In this document: positions 55,901 to 59,659 of the stretch, in pieces | Numbering within the stretch: position 1 is the stretch's first letter | Layout of the letters: the number at the start of each line of letters is the position of its first letter | NCBI GenBank assembly: GCA_944474755.1 | Contig: OX104120.1 | Location: 22,617,242 to 22,681,241, forward strand | DNA from: Limnoperna fortunei | Lineage: Eukaryota; Mollusca; Bivalvia; Mytilida; Modiolidae | DNA: 64,000 nucleotides | Direction of reading: 5' to 3' | Position numbers and translations under genes: made by a program | Notes under the pieces: model-generated | Databases searched by the model: none | What the model saw: the letters and a program-made list of their open reading frames with translations, nothing else | Told to the model about the DNA's origin: nothing

Positions 55901-58793
55901 ACCATTTTTATCCTTTCCAGAACCTACAACAGAATAACTCTGGTTTTTATCAAGATTATCGAAGCTAACCACCATATAGTTGTTGGGAGTTATGAACTGA
56001 TTTTTTGTCTCCAATTCCTTACAACAATTGGTTATAGATAGATGCAAAGTATCCTGGGAAATTCTGTCCAATTCTAGCATTGATTGGAAGAAAAACTGAT
56101 GAAGAATTTTATTAAAATATTATCTGTGATGTCAGTTAAAATTAATTGCAATTTCAACACACTGAGAATTGTGGGTATTAAAAATGCAACTAGAAATAAA
56201 CAGTCACACCTGCATGAAACCAATCAAAAACTCGATTTCATACACGACTTGTTAGGTAATATTCCAAAATCGATTGTAAATAAACAAATGGAGAAAGACA
56301 TGTTTCATATACCACGTGGGGGCCTTGGTGGCCGAGTGGTTAAGGTAGTTTGTATACTATTGATCTTGTGGTCTGTCAACAGATTTCGGGTTCAAGTCAC
56401 ATTGCGGGAAGGGTGTACTCGAATCCAATCTTAACATGGTCCATGGTCTCTGTTAGGGTGGACCTTAATTTTGTATCAACTTGATTTGATTTTTTGAGAC
56501 ATAGCTGAAATTAAAAATTCTACTTGAAGAAAGAAACAATTACATGTATGCAAATTGATGTCAGATTTTTTATGGTTGATTTGGATATTAAAAATTGACA
56601 TAGAACAATGGAATGTCAGAACATACATATACCAACACAACAACAAAATAAAGTAAACTGAAAAAAAAAAACGCAATAAATTAATTCAATACAAAGTTAG
56701 TACTAAATTTGGTTGATCTGCGTAGCTAGAAATTAATAATTAAAATATTTTAATTTATTGTACTGCATCAACAACAAAACTAAAAAAAAAAGCAAAATAA
56801 AATAAATCAATGTCAACTAGACGAATATCTATGAACGTGTGCCAATATATCTGTTGCTGTTATGCTAAATGGCTAGAATCTGATAATTACAATTAAAAAT
56901 GTGTGGAATTCATGATTATTTAACACAAACAAATTTAGGGTCACTGCTGAAGCCAGTAAACTACATGTACAGCCAGGCATGGTAACTTCCCATTTTGTCT
57001 ACTCTTGAAAATTTTTTAATTCCCATTTAGTCTACTGATAATGTTCAAACTTGGTTGTTAAATAAAATGATGGTGTATTATAGTTTGTGTATTGGTGTTT
57101 TATATATATTTTGCAATAAAGTTTTGTTATGATTGAAAATTGAAGACTATTTCATGAATGTTTGTTATATAATTTTAATGAACTAATTTTTGCATTAAAC
57201 TTACTTTCTCATATAAAATTCATAGAGTATACGAAATGGGACACTATAATTGTAGACAAAATGGGAATAGACCAAGTGGGCATTACCGTGGCCGTGGTCG
57301 TGGGTATTGTAAAGTTTAGCTGGTCTGCTACATTTCTATGAATAAACAGGAAAACGTGTTTTTCTGTATCCGATATATATTAAAATATTGTGTACTGCAG
57401 CTGTATTGATCAAGGTTACGTATAAACAAAACAGAAATGAATTTATCCTTAACCGGGACGTCTATGACATGAAAATGGTCGAAAAGGAAGGACTTCCTGT
57501 CATCGTCTCGTTTGTAAAATCCCTAAAGGGTGACGGGAAAAATATGATAATAAGTGAAAGTTTGGCCCCTTTTCTTTCTATTTTAGCCACTTTTATTAAT
57601 AGGCAGTAGGATGCATTTGTGTCAGTTATAAATCTGCTCGAGATTTACCCGCCATATTTATTTTCGTCAATAACAAAAAAACAAGTCGCACGGATACCGG
57701 CTTCGTAGAAAAGAACAAACCATTATCGAGAGATAAGAACTATTTTGTTAAGTTGAAAAATATTTGTTTCAACACAAAACCATAAAATTAAACACACTTC
57801 TGTTTATTTTTAAAGTAATATTCAACGCCAACTTCTACTCGGTGTCCGTAAACAAACTAATGACCATTACCGACTTCAACGCCACCTATAATAATTTTGG
57901 GTTGTCGACCTTACTTTTTTGGTTTTTACATCAAGCGGATGGAGGTAGAAAACTAGGTCGCTGCACTTCCACTGTACTACTCCCTTATTTCTAATTCAGT
58001 ATTAAAGCAAATACTTACAATAAAACCTCGTCTTATTGTGGTATTTAAGCCATGAATCACCAATGACTGTCCAAGTATGTCTGTCACTGGAAAATATAAC
58101 CTCAATGTTACACTTGTAAATCAAGGTGATAACATAATCATCATTTTATCCTTTCAAGACAGGACAACACATCATCACAAATTCGCAAAATAAAATAAAG
58201 TTAAGAAAAAGATGAGGACATGACAGGAAAACTGTTTTGTGATTTAAACCATTAAAATGATCACAATGCAGAATGAACAGAACCAGGCCCACTATAAAAC
58301 ATTGTGTTTTAGCCATTAAACAATATATTTTTTCTGTCTAAAATCCAACAGATTTTTCCTTTGTTTGTGTATGGACACTTTAAATGAGCAACAAAAATTA
58401 GAAGGCTGTCATATATTTTTTTTTTTTTTAAATCACCACTGAACTTTATCCGTTTGTTAATTATAGTATAGCAAAACCAATACATGTGTTATTTATAGGA
58501 TGTTGTCTATGAAATTAAATACTCCACATTAATTGTTCCTTTTGTTCTGTTTATTCTACAAAATATTATTTTTAATTTTAACAGTACACTCACTGTTTGT
58601 ATCATCAGGAAAAATAACTACAGTATAATTAGCATTGGCATCAGTATCCATGGAAACTGTAAACATTTTTTCTGCCTGAACAAAGACTTTATACTGTAAG
58701 GACAGTTTGAGTAAGGTCATCTCCTTTGGCAACACAGGGTCAAGGATGATCATACTTGTCCCAAGACAGTTGGTAAATATGCACTTAGCATCA
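7876..58793 (-). CDS. GNPTAB: GNPTAB, GlcNAc-1-phosphotransferase alpha/beta precursor (25 exons, 5' end outside window)
   Basis: Transfers GlcNAc-1-phosphate from UDP-GlcNAc to mannose on lysosomal enzymes in the Golgi, the first step of the mannose-6-phosphate tag. Exons (join, minus strand): 58594-58793, 58019-58086, 50460-50591, 49035-49109, 47183-47254, 44997-45176, 44470-44640, 43637-43760, 42304-42369, 40344-40399, 39640-39754, 36313-36521, 33305-33450, 30931-31052, 29101-29399, 28510-28709, 23825-23977, 20049-20115, 18475-18585, 16874-16959, 16174-16272, 13442-13496, 11918-12030, 11335-11425, 7876-7950. All use AG/GT sites and compatible phases; the sum is 3085 nt, 1027 residues plus stop. 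Order of parts: N-terminal Stealth region, CR2, two LNR repeats, DMAP1-binding-type segment, cleavage site, CR3, EF-hand, CR4, membrane anchor. Residue numbers in the exon entries count from the first full codon in the window. The N-terminus including CR1 is missing from the window. Identity rests on near-identical stretches to the known animal family, recalled rather than searched. Confidence 0.97.
8320..8500 (-). mobile_element. SINE-like (AATC)n family, copy 4 (inverted head fragment)
   Basis: Read on the minus strand it contains gctccttgcaggatagaccc in place of the family's gctccttgcacgataaagac, plus tgacccacgcagcagcccag and tggcagatagtggaggccc. It runs directly into the 62-bp tandem repeat. 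Confidence 0.6.
8455..8726. repeat. 62-bp GC-rich minisatellite
   Basis: About four units (gcactggacacccaggcaca...gttcagcagctctgtgggtcaa). Two are nearly identical and two diverged. The unit resembles the GC-rich head of the SINE-like family, suggesting the array grew from such a copy. Open frames here are by-products. Confidence 0.8.
8839..11201. mobile_element. putative DNA transposon with TACCGTA ends, filling the last intron
   Basis: Left end taccgtaaaaagctgtgtat and inverted right end taccgtatttagggtcgtat, each followed closely by a GTCCGC motif. The inside has a relatively CpG-rich stretch (9480-9850) with a short well-started frame at 9484 ([20 protein letters not shown], then stop). 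No transposase is recognised. It contains a second TIR pair (10003-10760). Confidence 0.5.
10003..10760. mobile_element. nested TIR element, GTCCGAGTTGTC ends
   Basis: Left end gcgagacaactcggaccgta and right end inverted gcagacaactcggactgtag, extending imperfectly for about 60 bp with repeated CGGACCG/GGACAA motifs. AT-rich interior without an open frame. It sits inside the larger 8839-11201 element. Confidence 0.6.
11335..11425 (-). CDS. GNPTAB: GNPTAB exon: C-terminal transmembrane segment
   Basis: Residues 973-1003. [10 protein letters not shown] is followed by a hydrophobic run, [17 protein letters not shown] (about residues 982-1000), the second membrane anchor of the family. Phase 2 in, 0 out, donor GTGAGG. 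Confidence 0.95.
11553..11740 (+). pseudogene. LINE polymerase C-terminal fragment
   Basis: In one frame it reads [20 protein letters not shown] and ends [12 protein letters not shown] after one stop. This GRPK-TWRR...LCPxxHR pattern is the recurrent C-terminus of RTE/Jockey-like reverse transcriptases in animals. It is a short dead fragment in the intron between GNPTAB exons 11335-11425 and 11918-12030. Confidence 0.65.
11918..12030 (-). CDS. GNPTAB: GNPTAB exon: C-terminal lumenal helix region
   Basis: Residues 936-972. [20 protein letters not shown] and [18 protein letters not shown] match [20 protein letters not shown] and LPREYRNRFLHMHELQEW. Phase 0 in, 2 out, donor GTAAAT. Confidence 0.98.
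13442..13496 (-). CDS. GNPTAB: GNPTAB exon: Stealth CR4, part 2
   Basis: Residues 917-935, only 55 bp. [18 protein letters not shown] matches KFVCLNDNIDHNHKDAQT. Phase 2 in, 0 out, donor GTAAGT. The intron before it is almost filled by a tandem-core repeat element (13779-15957). Confidence 0.97.
13779..15957 (+). mobile_element. tandem-core element, 165-bp units in 330-bp dimers
   Basis: Starts ctagaggctcccaggagcct, then gctcacctgga; ends ggaccttcggtccaggtgagc. The core has about ten 165-bp units, each with gggcaataactcctataagg. From about 14455 to 15450 two unit types alternate (gaccaatcaagtgaattg and gactaatacagtgaattg). Confidence 0.82.
16174..16272 (-). CDS. GNPTAB: GNPTAB exon: Stealth CR4, part 1
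   Basis: Residues 884-916. [20 protein letters not shown] is the CR4 signature, almost identical to [20 protein letters not shown]. Phase 2 in, 2 out, donor GTAAGT. Confidence 0.98.
16874..16959 (-). CDS. GNPTAB: GNPTAB exon: pre-CR4 region
   Basis: Residues 856-883. [20 protein letters not shown] matches [20 protein letters not shown]. Phase 0 in, 2 out, donor GTAAGT. Confidence 0.94.
17422..18315 (+). mobile_element. pogo-like element with decayed CENP-B-type transposase start
   Basis: Inverted ends CAGTAGTCCCCC... flanked by TA on both sides (17420-17421 and 18316-18317), as in pogo/Tc1-mariner. From ATG at 17704 it reads [13 protein letters not shown], then, after a frameshift and stops, [11 protein letters not shown], which resembles the CENP-B helix-turn-helix of pogo transposases. 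The remainder (17782-18087) is an open but unrecognised frame. Confidence 0.7.
18475..18585 (-). CDS. GNPTAB: GNPTAB exon: linker after EF-hand
   Basis: Residues 819-855, phase 0 to 0. [19 protein letters not shown] and ALETYYDQ match DLTGLEHMLINCSKMLPAD and TQESYYDP of vertebrates. Acceptor TAG, donor GTAAGG. Confidence 0.96.
18915..19310. repeat. degenerate about 22-bp tandem repeat
   Basis: Many decayed units of the type ccccattccaaggtggcact (gaaccccattccgaggtgaa, aaaccctacttcaaggtggc and others), in the intron between exons 18475-18585 and 20049-20115. Confidence 0.7.
19655..19890 (+). repeat. dispersed repeat, family with 52108-52345 (copy 1)
   Basis: Contains tatcagtgagatggtatcca, ctgaccttgag, gacacatcaccttgatatta and atcaaaagcctacctcaaaa, then gacggacagacag. 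Non-coding. Confidence 0.72.
20049..20115 (-). CDS. GNPTAB: GNPTAB exon: second half of EF-hand
   Basis: Residues 797-818. [20 protein letters not shown] is nearly identical to the vertebrate EF-hand F-helix. Joined to the previous exon, the 12-residue loop reads DTDKSRVLSDRE: acidic positions 1, 3 and 12 are kept, but the usual Gly at position 6 is Arg. Phase 2 in, 0 out, donor GTAAGT. Confidence 0.97.
20730..23897 (-). repeat. 72-bp minisatellite, 44 splice-donor-bearing copies, in frame
   Basis: Forty-four near-identical 72-bp units. On the minus strand each unit is about 62 bp of GNPTAB exon (ending TCAAG) plus 10 bp of intron start (GTATGTAGTA). The unit length is a multiple of three and no unit has a stop in the gene frame, so the array reads through as 24-residue repeats containing [19 protein letters not shown]. 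The opposite strand is open too (a 1042-codon shadow frame). Variants (T, V, R, H, P changes) cluster in the exon-proximal copies; the distal copies are nearly uniform. Confidence 0.98.
23825..23977 (-). CDS. GNPTAB: GNPTAB exon: start of EF-hand; 3' end is a 72-bp donor-containing array
   Basis: Residues 745-796 when the first donor (CAAG|GTATGT at 23825) is used. [20 protein letters not shown] then FSYYYFLM matches vertebrates; [17 protein letters not shown] is the E-helix and first half of the EF-hand loop. The same donor recurs every 72 bp in 44 copies down to 20729. The exon end is therefore ambiguous between 23825 and 20729, every choice stays in frame, and each extra unit adds 24 residues. 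Phase 2 in, 2 out. Confidence 0.93.
24180..24382 (+). repeat. short repeat with a TATACCCCC...GGGGTATA hairpin end
   Basis: Ends ggacagaaggacagag then tataccccctcttcttcgaagcaggggtata, a hairpin end like those of the tandem-core families elsewhere in the window. Confidence 0.55.
24471..25516 (-). mobile_element. hAT-like element, deletion derivative with transposase N-terminus
   Basis: Ends are cagggatcaacattaact and, inverted, cagggatcgacattaacg. The flanks carry the same 5-mer, ttctt, on both sides. ACTTGTCCG motifs cluster at both ends. On the minus strand, 24673-24888 encodes [20 protein letters not shown] and GMICKFCK, the start of a hAT-type transposase with a TTF/BED-like C-x2-C. The rest of the transposase is absent. 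Confidence 0.75.
25790..27197. mobile_element. TIR element with CACTAC ends (1.4 kb)
   Basis: Left end cactacagccaaaacggatt and inverted right end cactacggccaagatggatt match over about 37 bp, with flanking ta on each side. CpG-rich subterminal GTCCGCGAA motifs occur at both ends. Inside I see no transposase. The superfamily is uncertain (CACTA-type ends but a TA flank). Confidence 0.65.
28068..28485 (+). repeat. tandem-core repeat ending 25 bp from a GNPTAB donor
   Basis: Two modules with agtcccaaacaggaagtagt, tgaaagtc-cttagga and accac-ctgccaaattt, then a hairpin end (aatgccccccccccc / gcgggggcatt). The end lies only about 25 bp inside the intron that follows exon 28510-28709. Confidence 0.7.
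28510..28709 (-). CDS. GNPTAB: GNPTAB exon: alpha/beta cleavage site and Stealth CR3
   Basis: Residues 679-744. [20 protein letters not shown] contains an RRLL|D sequence exactly where the human precursor is cut by site-1 protease (RQLK|D); the cut would fall between residues 701 and 702 (about 28640/28641). [20 protein letters not shown] is Stealth CR3. Phase 0 in, 2 out, donor GTAAGT. Confidence 0.98.
29101..29399 (-). CDS. GNPTAB: GNPTAB exon: DMAP1-binding-type helix and pre-CR3 spacer
   Basis: Residues 580-678. [20 protein letters not shown] continues the DMAP1-binding-type helix pair (compare DITLKGYNLSKSALL in vertebrates). [16 protein letters not shown] matches LGFLPWEKKKYFQDLLDEE just before the alpha/beta cleavage site. 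Phase 1 in, 0 out, donor GTTAGA. Confidence 0.93.
29620..29995 (+). mobile_element. GCATGCTCACATA-family repeat, copy 2
   Basis: Starts accttaaggagcatgctcac, has two core modules and ends cattatgcttcttccttgtgtgg. Short version of the family. Confidence 0.75.
30931..31052 (-). CDS. GNPTAB: GNPTAB exon: spacer and start of DMAP1-binding segment
   Basis: Residues 538-579. The second half ([20 protein letters not shown]) resembles the first helix of the DMAP1-binding domain that vertebrate GNPTAB carries in its spacer. Phase 2 in, 1 out, donor GTATGA. Vertebrates have a much longer spacer here. Confidence 0.9.
31738..32861 (+). mobile_element. pearl/HINE-like element with six 146-bp tandem units, copy A
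   Basis: Starts acaagtgtggacacagaaaa with gtctcgcctg nearby and ends in a hairpin (gtctcgcctccagcgac / gtcgcaggcgagac). The centre is about six 146-bp units with core gtcgctggaccgtgaaattg. No coding capacity. The architecture (unique ends, tandem core, terminal hairpin) resembles bivalve pearl or Helentron-derived elements; family is inferred. Confidence 0.8.
33305..33450 (-). CDS. GNPTAB: GNPTAB exon: spacer with glycosylation sequons
   Basis: Residues 490-537. [19 protein letters not shown] corresponds to MQITVEVDTREGPKLN of vertebrates and has sequons NFT, NKT, NVT, then NKT and NIT further on. Phase 0 in, 2 out, donor GTAAGT. A tandem-repeat mobile element begins only about 40 bp upstream of its 3' splice site (at 33493). 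Confidence 0.94.
33493..34757 (+). mobile_element. pearl/HINE-like element with seven 146-bp tandem units, copy B
   Basis: Same ends and core as 31738-32861, with about seven units. Its start lies some 40 bp from the 3' splice site of GNPTAB exon 33305-33450, so it supplies the sequence just beyond the branch-point region of that intron. Confidence 0.82.
35045..35230 (+). mobile_element. tRNA-headed SINE, diverged
   Basis: A box TGGCTGAGTGG at 35055-35065 and a weak B-box GGTTGTAAGTGC about 75 bp later, followed by tgtggcaaggtgtgctagac, as in the tail region of the copy at 56318. Confidence 0.45.
35245..36149. mobile_element. hAT-like non-autonomous element with CAGGG ends
   Basis: Left end cagggctttttcgggccc, right end inverted cagggctttttcaggggt, with 5-bp direct duplication caatg on both sides (35240-35244 and 36150-36154). 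No transposase is visible inside. Lies in the GNPTAB intron between exons 33305-33450 and 36313-36521. Confidence 0.72.
36313..36521 (-). CDS. GNPTAB: GNPTAB exon: spacer, beta-rich region
   Basis: Residues 420-489. [16 protein letters not shown]... and [20 protein letters not shown] align with ECLPYFSFAEV... and ANKWKTIHLIMHSGMNATT of vertebrates. Several N-glycosylation sequons (NLT, NIT, NVS) are present. Phase 1 in, 0 out, donor GTATTA. Confidence 0.94.
36990..37535 (+). repeat. tandem-core repeat with AACAACTGTTTGAG motif
   Basis: Three related modules, each with ggccataactct-aagtgg, ttatcaa-ctt-g-cgagata, tttcatgaagatcgg and caacaactgtttgag. Non-coding; intron of GNPTAB. Confidence 0.7.
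38870..39260. repeat. about 42-bp minisatellite
   Basis: About nine units with taatccttaaactgacgtct and aaaacttgagatatactact. A lone unit occurs at 39491-39525, about 115 bp from GNPTAB exon 39640-39754. Confidence 0.8.
39640..39754 (-). CDS. GNPTAB: GNPTAB exon: LNR repeat 2, second half
   Basis: [15 protein letters not shown] completes the second LNR module. It is followed by a beta-rich stretch ([20 protein letters not shown]) matching the vertebrate LYKVILLPNQTHYIIPKG. Phase 0 in, 1 out, donor GTATGT. Confidence 0.96.
40344..40399 (-). CDS. GNPTAB: GNPTAB exon: LNR repeat 2, first half
   Basis: [18 protein letters not shown] corresponds to [18 protein letters not shown] of the vertebrate protein. 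Phase 1 in, 0 out, donor GTAAGT. The LNR module is split between this exon and the next. Confidence 0.97.
41195..41760 (+). repeat. 165-bp tandem modules ending in a G-rich hairpin
   Basis: Three modules with aaatttgacggatttcccc, gcttcttac, tttcattcaaatcggatgc and ttattgtccggaaac, then gacggacggacggac, a tatacccccgacactgtcgagcgggg hairpin and a G-run of about 19 at 41734-41752. Confidence 0.75.
42030..42187. mobile_element. fold-back MITE
   Basis: An imperfect inverted repeat of about 49 bp per arm. The best core is gtacaactacctgtatc at the left, matched by gatacaggtagttgtac at the right, around an unpaired middle of about 60 bp. Confidence 0.65.
42304..42369 (-). CDS. GNPTAB: GNPTAB exon: Gly-rich linker between LNR repeats
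   Basis: Phase 1 to 1, 66 bp. Reads [20 protein letters not shown], matching in place and composition the glycine-rich linker between the two LNR modules of vertebrate GNPTAB (which ends near GQPWQFGGG). Acceptor CAG, donor GTCAGT. Confidence 0.92.
42750..43590 (+). mobile_element. GCATGCTCACATA-family repeat, copy 3
   Basis: Starts accttagtgagcatgctcac, has about five core modules, and ends with a hairpin-like aacacaaccttggcaactatgttgtg. Lies between GNPTAB exons 42304-42369 and 43637-43760. Confidence 0.75.
43637..43760 (-). CDS. GNPTAB: GNPTAB exon: LNR (Notch-type) repeat 1
   Basis: Residues 300-341. [20 protein letters not shown] is followed by [20 protein letters not shown]. This is one six-cysteine LNR module with the Ca-binding W-D-G-G-D-C ending. 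The exon ends in phase 1 before GTAGGA. Confidence 0.98.
44470..44640 (-). CDS. GNPTAB: GNPTAB exon: end of CR2 with NDDVMFG motif
   Basis: Residues 243-299, phase 0 to 0. [17 protein letters not shown] and [20 protein letters not shown] are almost identical to vertebrate GNPTAB; the paired Asp of NDD belongs to the catalytic core of the family. Donor GTTAGT. Confidence 0.99.
44997..45176 (-). CDS. GNPTAB: GNPTAB exon: Stealth CR2 core
   Basis: Residues 183-242, phase 0 to 0. [19 protein letters not shown] and [15 protein letters not shown] are the near-invariant Stealth CR2 signature shared by GNPTAB and bacterial capsule Stealth phosphotransferases. Acceptor CAG, donor GTAAAA. This is the strongest single identification in the window. 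Confidence 0.99.
45241..45915 (+). repeat. same family as 6505-6940, interrupted by a SINE-like insertion
   Basis: Starts aacaagtgtggactgtgagc, has one module, and resumes after 45869 with tatatccccccccatccccc and caagtttgcgggggta. The interruption at 45453-45869 is flanked by a 10-bp duplication atatatcccc. Confidence 0.75.
45453..45869 (+). mobile_element. SINE-like retroposon with (AATC)n tail, copy 1
   Basis: GC-rich head (gggaccatactgggagggtt), a middle with aagaccccttttgtagattt, and a tail atatagctgaaatactgctc ending in caatcaatcaatc. The 10-bp target duplication atatatcccc (45443-45452 and 45870-45879) shows it inserted as a unit. Confidence 0.8.
46702..47195 (-). repeat. 49-bp minisatellite duplicating an exon end and its splice donor
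   Basis: About nine to ten 49-bp units directly downstream of exon 47183-47254. On the minus strand each carries GGGATCTAAGAGGTGTAAGT, a copy of the exon's last bases plus the donor GTAAGTAAG. Since 49 is not a multiple of three, use of a distal donor would usually shift the frame. The lowest-coordinate unit (from 46702) is diverged. Confidence 0.95.
47183..47254 (-). CDS. GNPTAB: GNPTAB exon: TIDGK...WDL segment before CR2
   Basis: Residues 159-182, phase 0 to 0. [19 protein letters not shown] matches the vertebrate MTIDGKELTISPAYLLWDL. Its 3' end and the donor (AGAT|GTAAGTAAG) are the template repeated in the 49-bp array immediately downstream. Confidence 0.95.
47912..48860 (+). pseudogene. 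Tc1-like transposase relic
   Basis: Two blocks of a Tc1/mariner transposase. The first (47912-48166) has the N-terminal helix-turn-helix region, with [19 protein letters not shown] and [19 protein letters not shown]. The second (48382-48720) has the DDE-domain stretches [27 protein letters not shown] and, in another frame, [11 protein letters not shown]. The middle contains stops and frameshifts, so it is dead. It lies antisense to GNPTAB in an intron. I could not define its terminal repeats. Confidence 0.8.
49035..49109 (-). CDS. GNPTAB: GNPTAB exon: region before CR2
   Basis: Residues 134-158, 25 codons, phase 0 to 0. Acceptor CAG, donor GTAAGT. Reads [20 protein letters not shown], comparable with the vertebrate SEASVALLKLNNPKDFQEL stretch. 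Confidence 0.92.
49434..50446 (-). repeat. 59-bp minisatellite at the 5' end of an intron
   Basis: About 17 units of 59 bp (plus-strand core gtacatgtataggtagggct) begin roughly 15 bp inside the intron after exon 50460-50591. Units differ at only a few sites (cacta/caata, cctag/ccaag). The two copies nearest the exon carry cagcacagttg in place of cagcaaaaagg. Confidence 0.97.
50460..50591 (-). CDS. GNPTAB: GNPTAB exon: GFPPKYS segment
   Basis: Residues 90-133, phase 0 to 0. [19 protein letters not shown] and KLPEKL match the LMQDLAFLSGFPPTF...KLPENL region of vertebrate GNPTAB. The donor is GTAGGT. A second GT four bases on (GTAGCA) would break the frame. The 59-bp minisatellite begins about 15 bp into the following intron. 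Confidence 0.95.
51441..51670. mobile_element. PIF/Harbinger-like MITE
   Basis: A 230-bp element with long inverted ends starting ggggtcatccataattatca (about 50 bp per arm), flanked by taa on both sides, which fits the TWA target sites of PIF/Harbinger elements. Confidence 0.75.
52108..52345 (+). repeat. dispersed repeat, family with 19655-19890 (copy 2)
   Basis: Contains tatcagtgaaatggtatcca, gctgaccttgag, gacacatagcattgatatta and atcaaaagcctacctcaaaa, and ends in a hairpin (gtctgccactacgtggcaggg). Confidence 0.72.
53424..54132 (+). mobile_element. 5'-truncated LINE: C-terminal ORF end, 3' UTR and (ATTCT)n tail
   Basis: A 168-codon frame (53424-53930) has the end of a non-LTR retrotransposon polymerase: [20 protein letters not shown], then a zinc-binding C-x2-C...H-x4-C unit ([19 protein letters not shown]). 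A 3' UTR with a (TTA/TTG)n stretch follows, and the end is a short ATTCT tandem at 54111-54132, as expected for target-primed integration. The 5' break is not defined; no reverse transcriptase core is present. Confidence 0.82.
55090..55460 (+). mobile_element. SINE-like (AATC)n family, copy 2 (5'-shortened)
   Basis: Shares ggcagatagggaagacc, gagtgccacgctccttgcac, aagaccccttttgtagattt and the AATCAATC tail with 45453-45869. The head is lost. Confidence 0.78.
55532..56080 (-). CDS. hypothetical nested ORF, 182 aa, C-terminal hydrophobic anchor
   Basis: An uninterrupted 182-codon frame on the same strand as GNPTAB, inside the 7.4-kb intron between exons 58019-58086 and 50460-50591. It starts [20 protein letters not shown] and ends with a hydrophobic stretch, [20 protein letters not shown], followed by CMKNFKL and stop, the layout of a tail-anchored or type II membrane protein. 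I do not recognise the family and see no transposon signature in the protein. An acceptor-like CATCAG lies 18 bp before the ATG, so it could also be a terminal exon of a nested gene or a retrocopy. It is not in phase with, nor needed by, GNPTAB. Confidence 0.45.
   Translation of the reverse strand: MLELDRISQDTLHLSITNCCKELETKNQFITPNNYMVVSFDNLDKNQSYSVVGSGKDKNGFLALQFKLQHHNTVSLVTNTINSILDHTDNVDNSVLTDCRQRNLSADVGSSIYNTADTIGQLPPNSHFDQFSNSLTLFQASKLFYLFQLKKTPEKSVFSSIAVLMLTVFVMFSTFCMKNFKL
56318..56480 (+). mobile_element. tRNA-headed SINE
   Basis: A perfect pol III A box TGGCCGAGTGG at 56329-56339 and a B-box-like GGTTCAAGTC at 56389-56398, about 50 bp apart, in a tRNA-Ser/Leu-like context (gtggttaaggtag). 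It does not fold as a functional tRNA as far as I can see. Confidence 0.65.
56700..58018. other. intron sequence with two unexplained plus-strand frames
   Basis: Frames at 57388-57609 (73 codons) and 57764-57994 (76 codons) on the plus strand have no recognised domain and are short. The stretch from 57280 to 57990 has fewer homopolymers and more CpG than its surroundings, like the interior of a TIR element, but I could not find its ends. Confidence 0.35.
56980..57275. repeat. inverted pair of TCCCATTTTGTCTAC
   Basis: cttcccattttgtctact near 56987 and inverted gtagacaaaatgggaata near 57254, with a related tcccatttagtctact at 57022. Probably the ends of a small non-autonomous element. Confidence 0.45.
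58019..58086 (-). CDS. GNPTAB: GNPTAB exon: N-terminal lumenal region
   Basis: Residues 67-89. Acceptor CAG, donor GTAAGT. Only one frame is open and its phase (two bases in, zero out) fits both neighbours. It reads [15 protein letters not shown], with one N-glycosylation sequon (NTT). Similarity to vertebrates is weak here; the call rests on splice sites, phase and position. Confidence 0.85.
58594..58793 (-). CDS. GNPTAB: GNPTAB exon: N-terminal lumenal region after CR1
   Basis: Residues 1-66. The exon opens after CAG and closes before GTGAGTG. It includes [17 protein letters not shown], which aligns with the LTHC...MLVLDPALP stretch of vertebrate GNPTAB, followed by a hydrophobic strand, YTVVIFPDD. 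Phase: one base completes the codon of an upstream exon that lies beyond 64000; one base is left over at the end. Confidence 0.93.
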
Positions 58794-59066
58794 CTGAAAT
58801 ATACAGACAATAAGCAATTATCTTTACATCAAATAACAAACCAAAAATAAACATTTACTGATACAAAAATATTTAATTTTTTTACATTTGCTTTCATTAA
58901 AAGTGAAAGACAAAACACACATTAATTCACATTTTACGGGACAATAAAGCAAAGAGTAAAAAAAAAAACCAAGAAATAACAGATTTTAAAATTCAATCAA
59001 ATGGATATACTGTATCTAATAATTTAAAAGATAACATTGCATCCTCAGCTCACCTCCCTTAAGCTT

Positions 59067-59416
59067 GGAACAATTGTGGATGCAGAAAAATGTCTTGCCT
59101 ACATTCCGCATCAGTATTGAAAAAAAATTACTTCATAATCAACATGTAAATAGCATTAAATTGTCATCATTTAAAATATACAATGCTTGGTTACAGAGGA
59201 ACTGCCCTGATCCATAAACTTTAAGGTAGTTACTGGACTGTGAAATTGAGGTCAAGGTCAGGTGACAAGTGACTGACTGACAAGTACTAATAGACCAAAT
59301 TTGATGGACCTAGGGCTTAAGATTACAAAGATATAAAGCAAAATGTCAAGTGTTTATGCCGCTGCCACTGTATTTCCATATATATATATCTAGCCTATCA
59401 TCAGAGGCAAGACAAA
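59067..59416 (+). mobile_element. diverged single-unit copy of the 146-bp-core element
   Basis: acaattgtggatgcagaaaa start, one partial core (actgtgaaattgaggtcaag) and a decayed hairpin end (tctagcctatcatcagaggcaagac). It shows the family without core amplification. Confidence 0.7.
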
Positions 59417-59435
59417 AATCATATATACATATATA

Positions 59436-59590
59436 TTATTTATATCAGTTATCTTACTAATGGCTGCTATATAAGTAGTTACATCAGTTATCTGACTAAT
59501 GGCTGCTATATAACATTAGTTATATCGGTTTTCTGACTAATGGCTGCTATATAACTAGTAAAAGCAGTTATCTGACTAATGGCTGCTATT
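59436..59590. repeat. 41-bp minisatellite, block 1
   Basis: About four units with core cagttatctgactaatggct followed by gctatataac. The same units resume at 60758-60890 and, degenerately, at 61350-61390. Confidence 0.85.
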
Positions 59591-59659
59591 TATCAATTAT
59601 GGACTTTTGACGAGGTCAATACATTATATATGGACCTGTTAGGCCTATATTGACCGAGG

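Noticed and set aside
56329..56398. tRNA-Ser or tRNA-Leu gene
   Set aside because: A and B boxes are present but the acceptor stem and anticodon arm do not pair; it is a SINE head.
57388..57994. Two plus-strand frames of 73 and 76 codons
   Set aside because: No domain, no splice link and no similarity I can name; probably the inside of an unbounded transposon.
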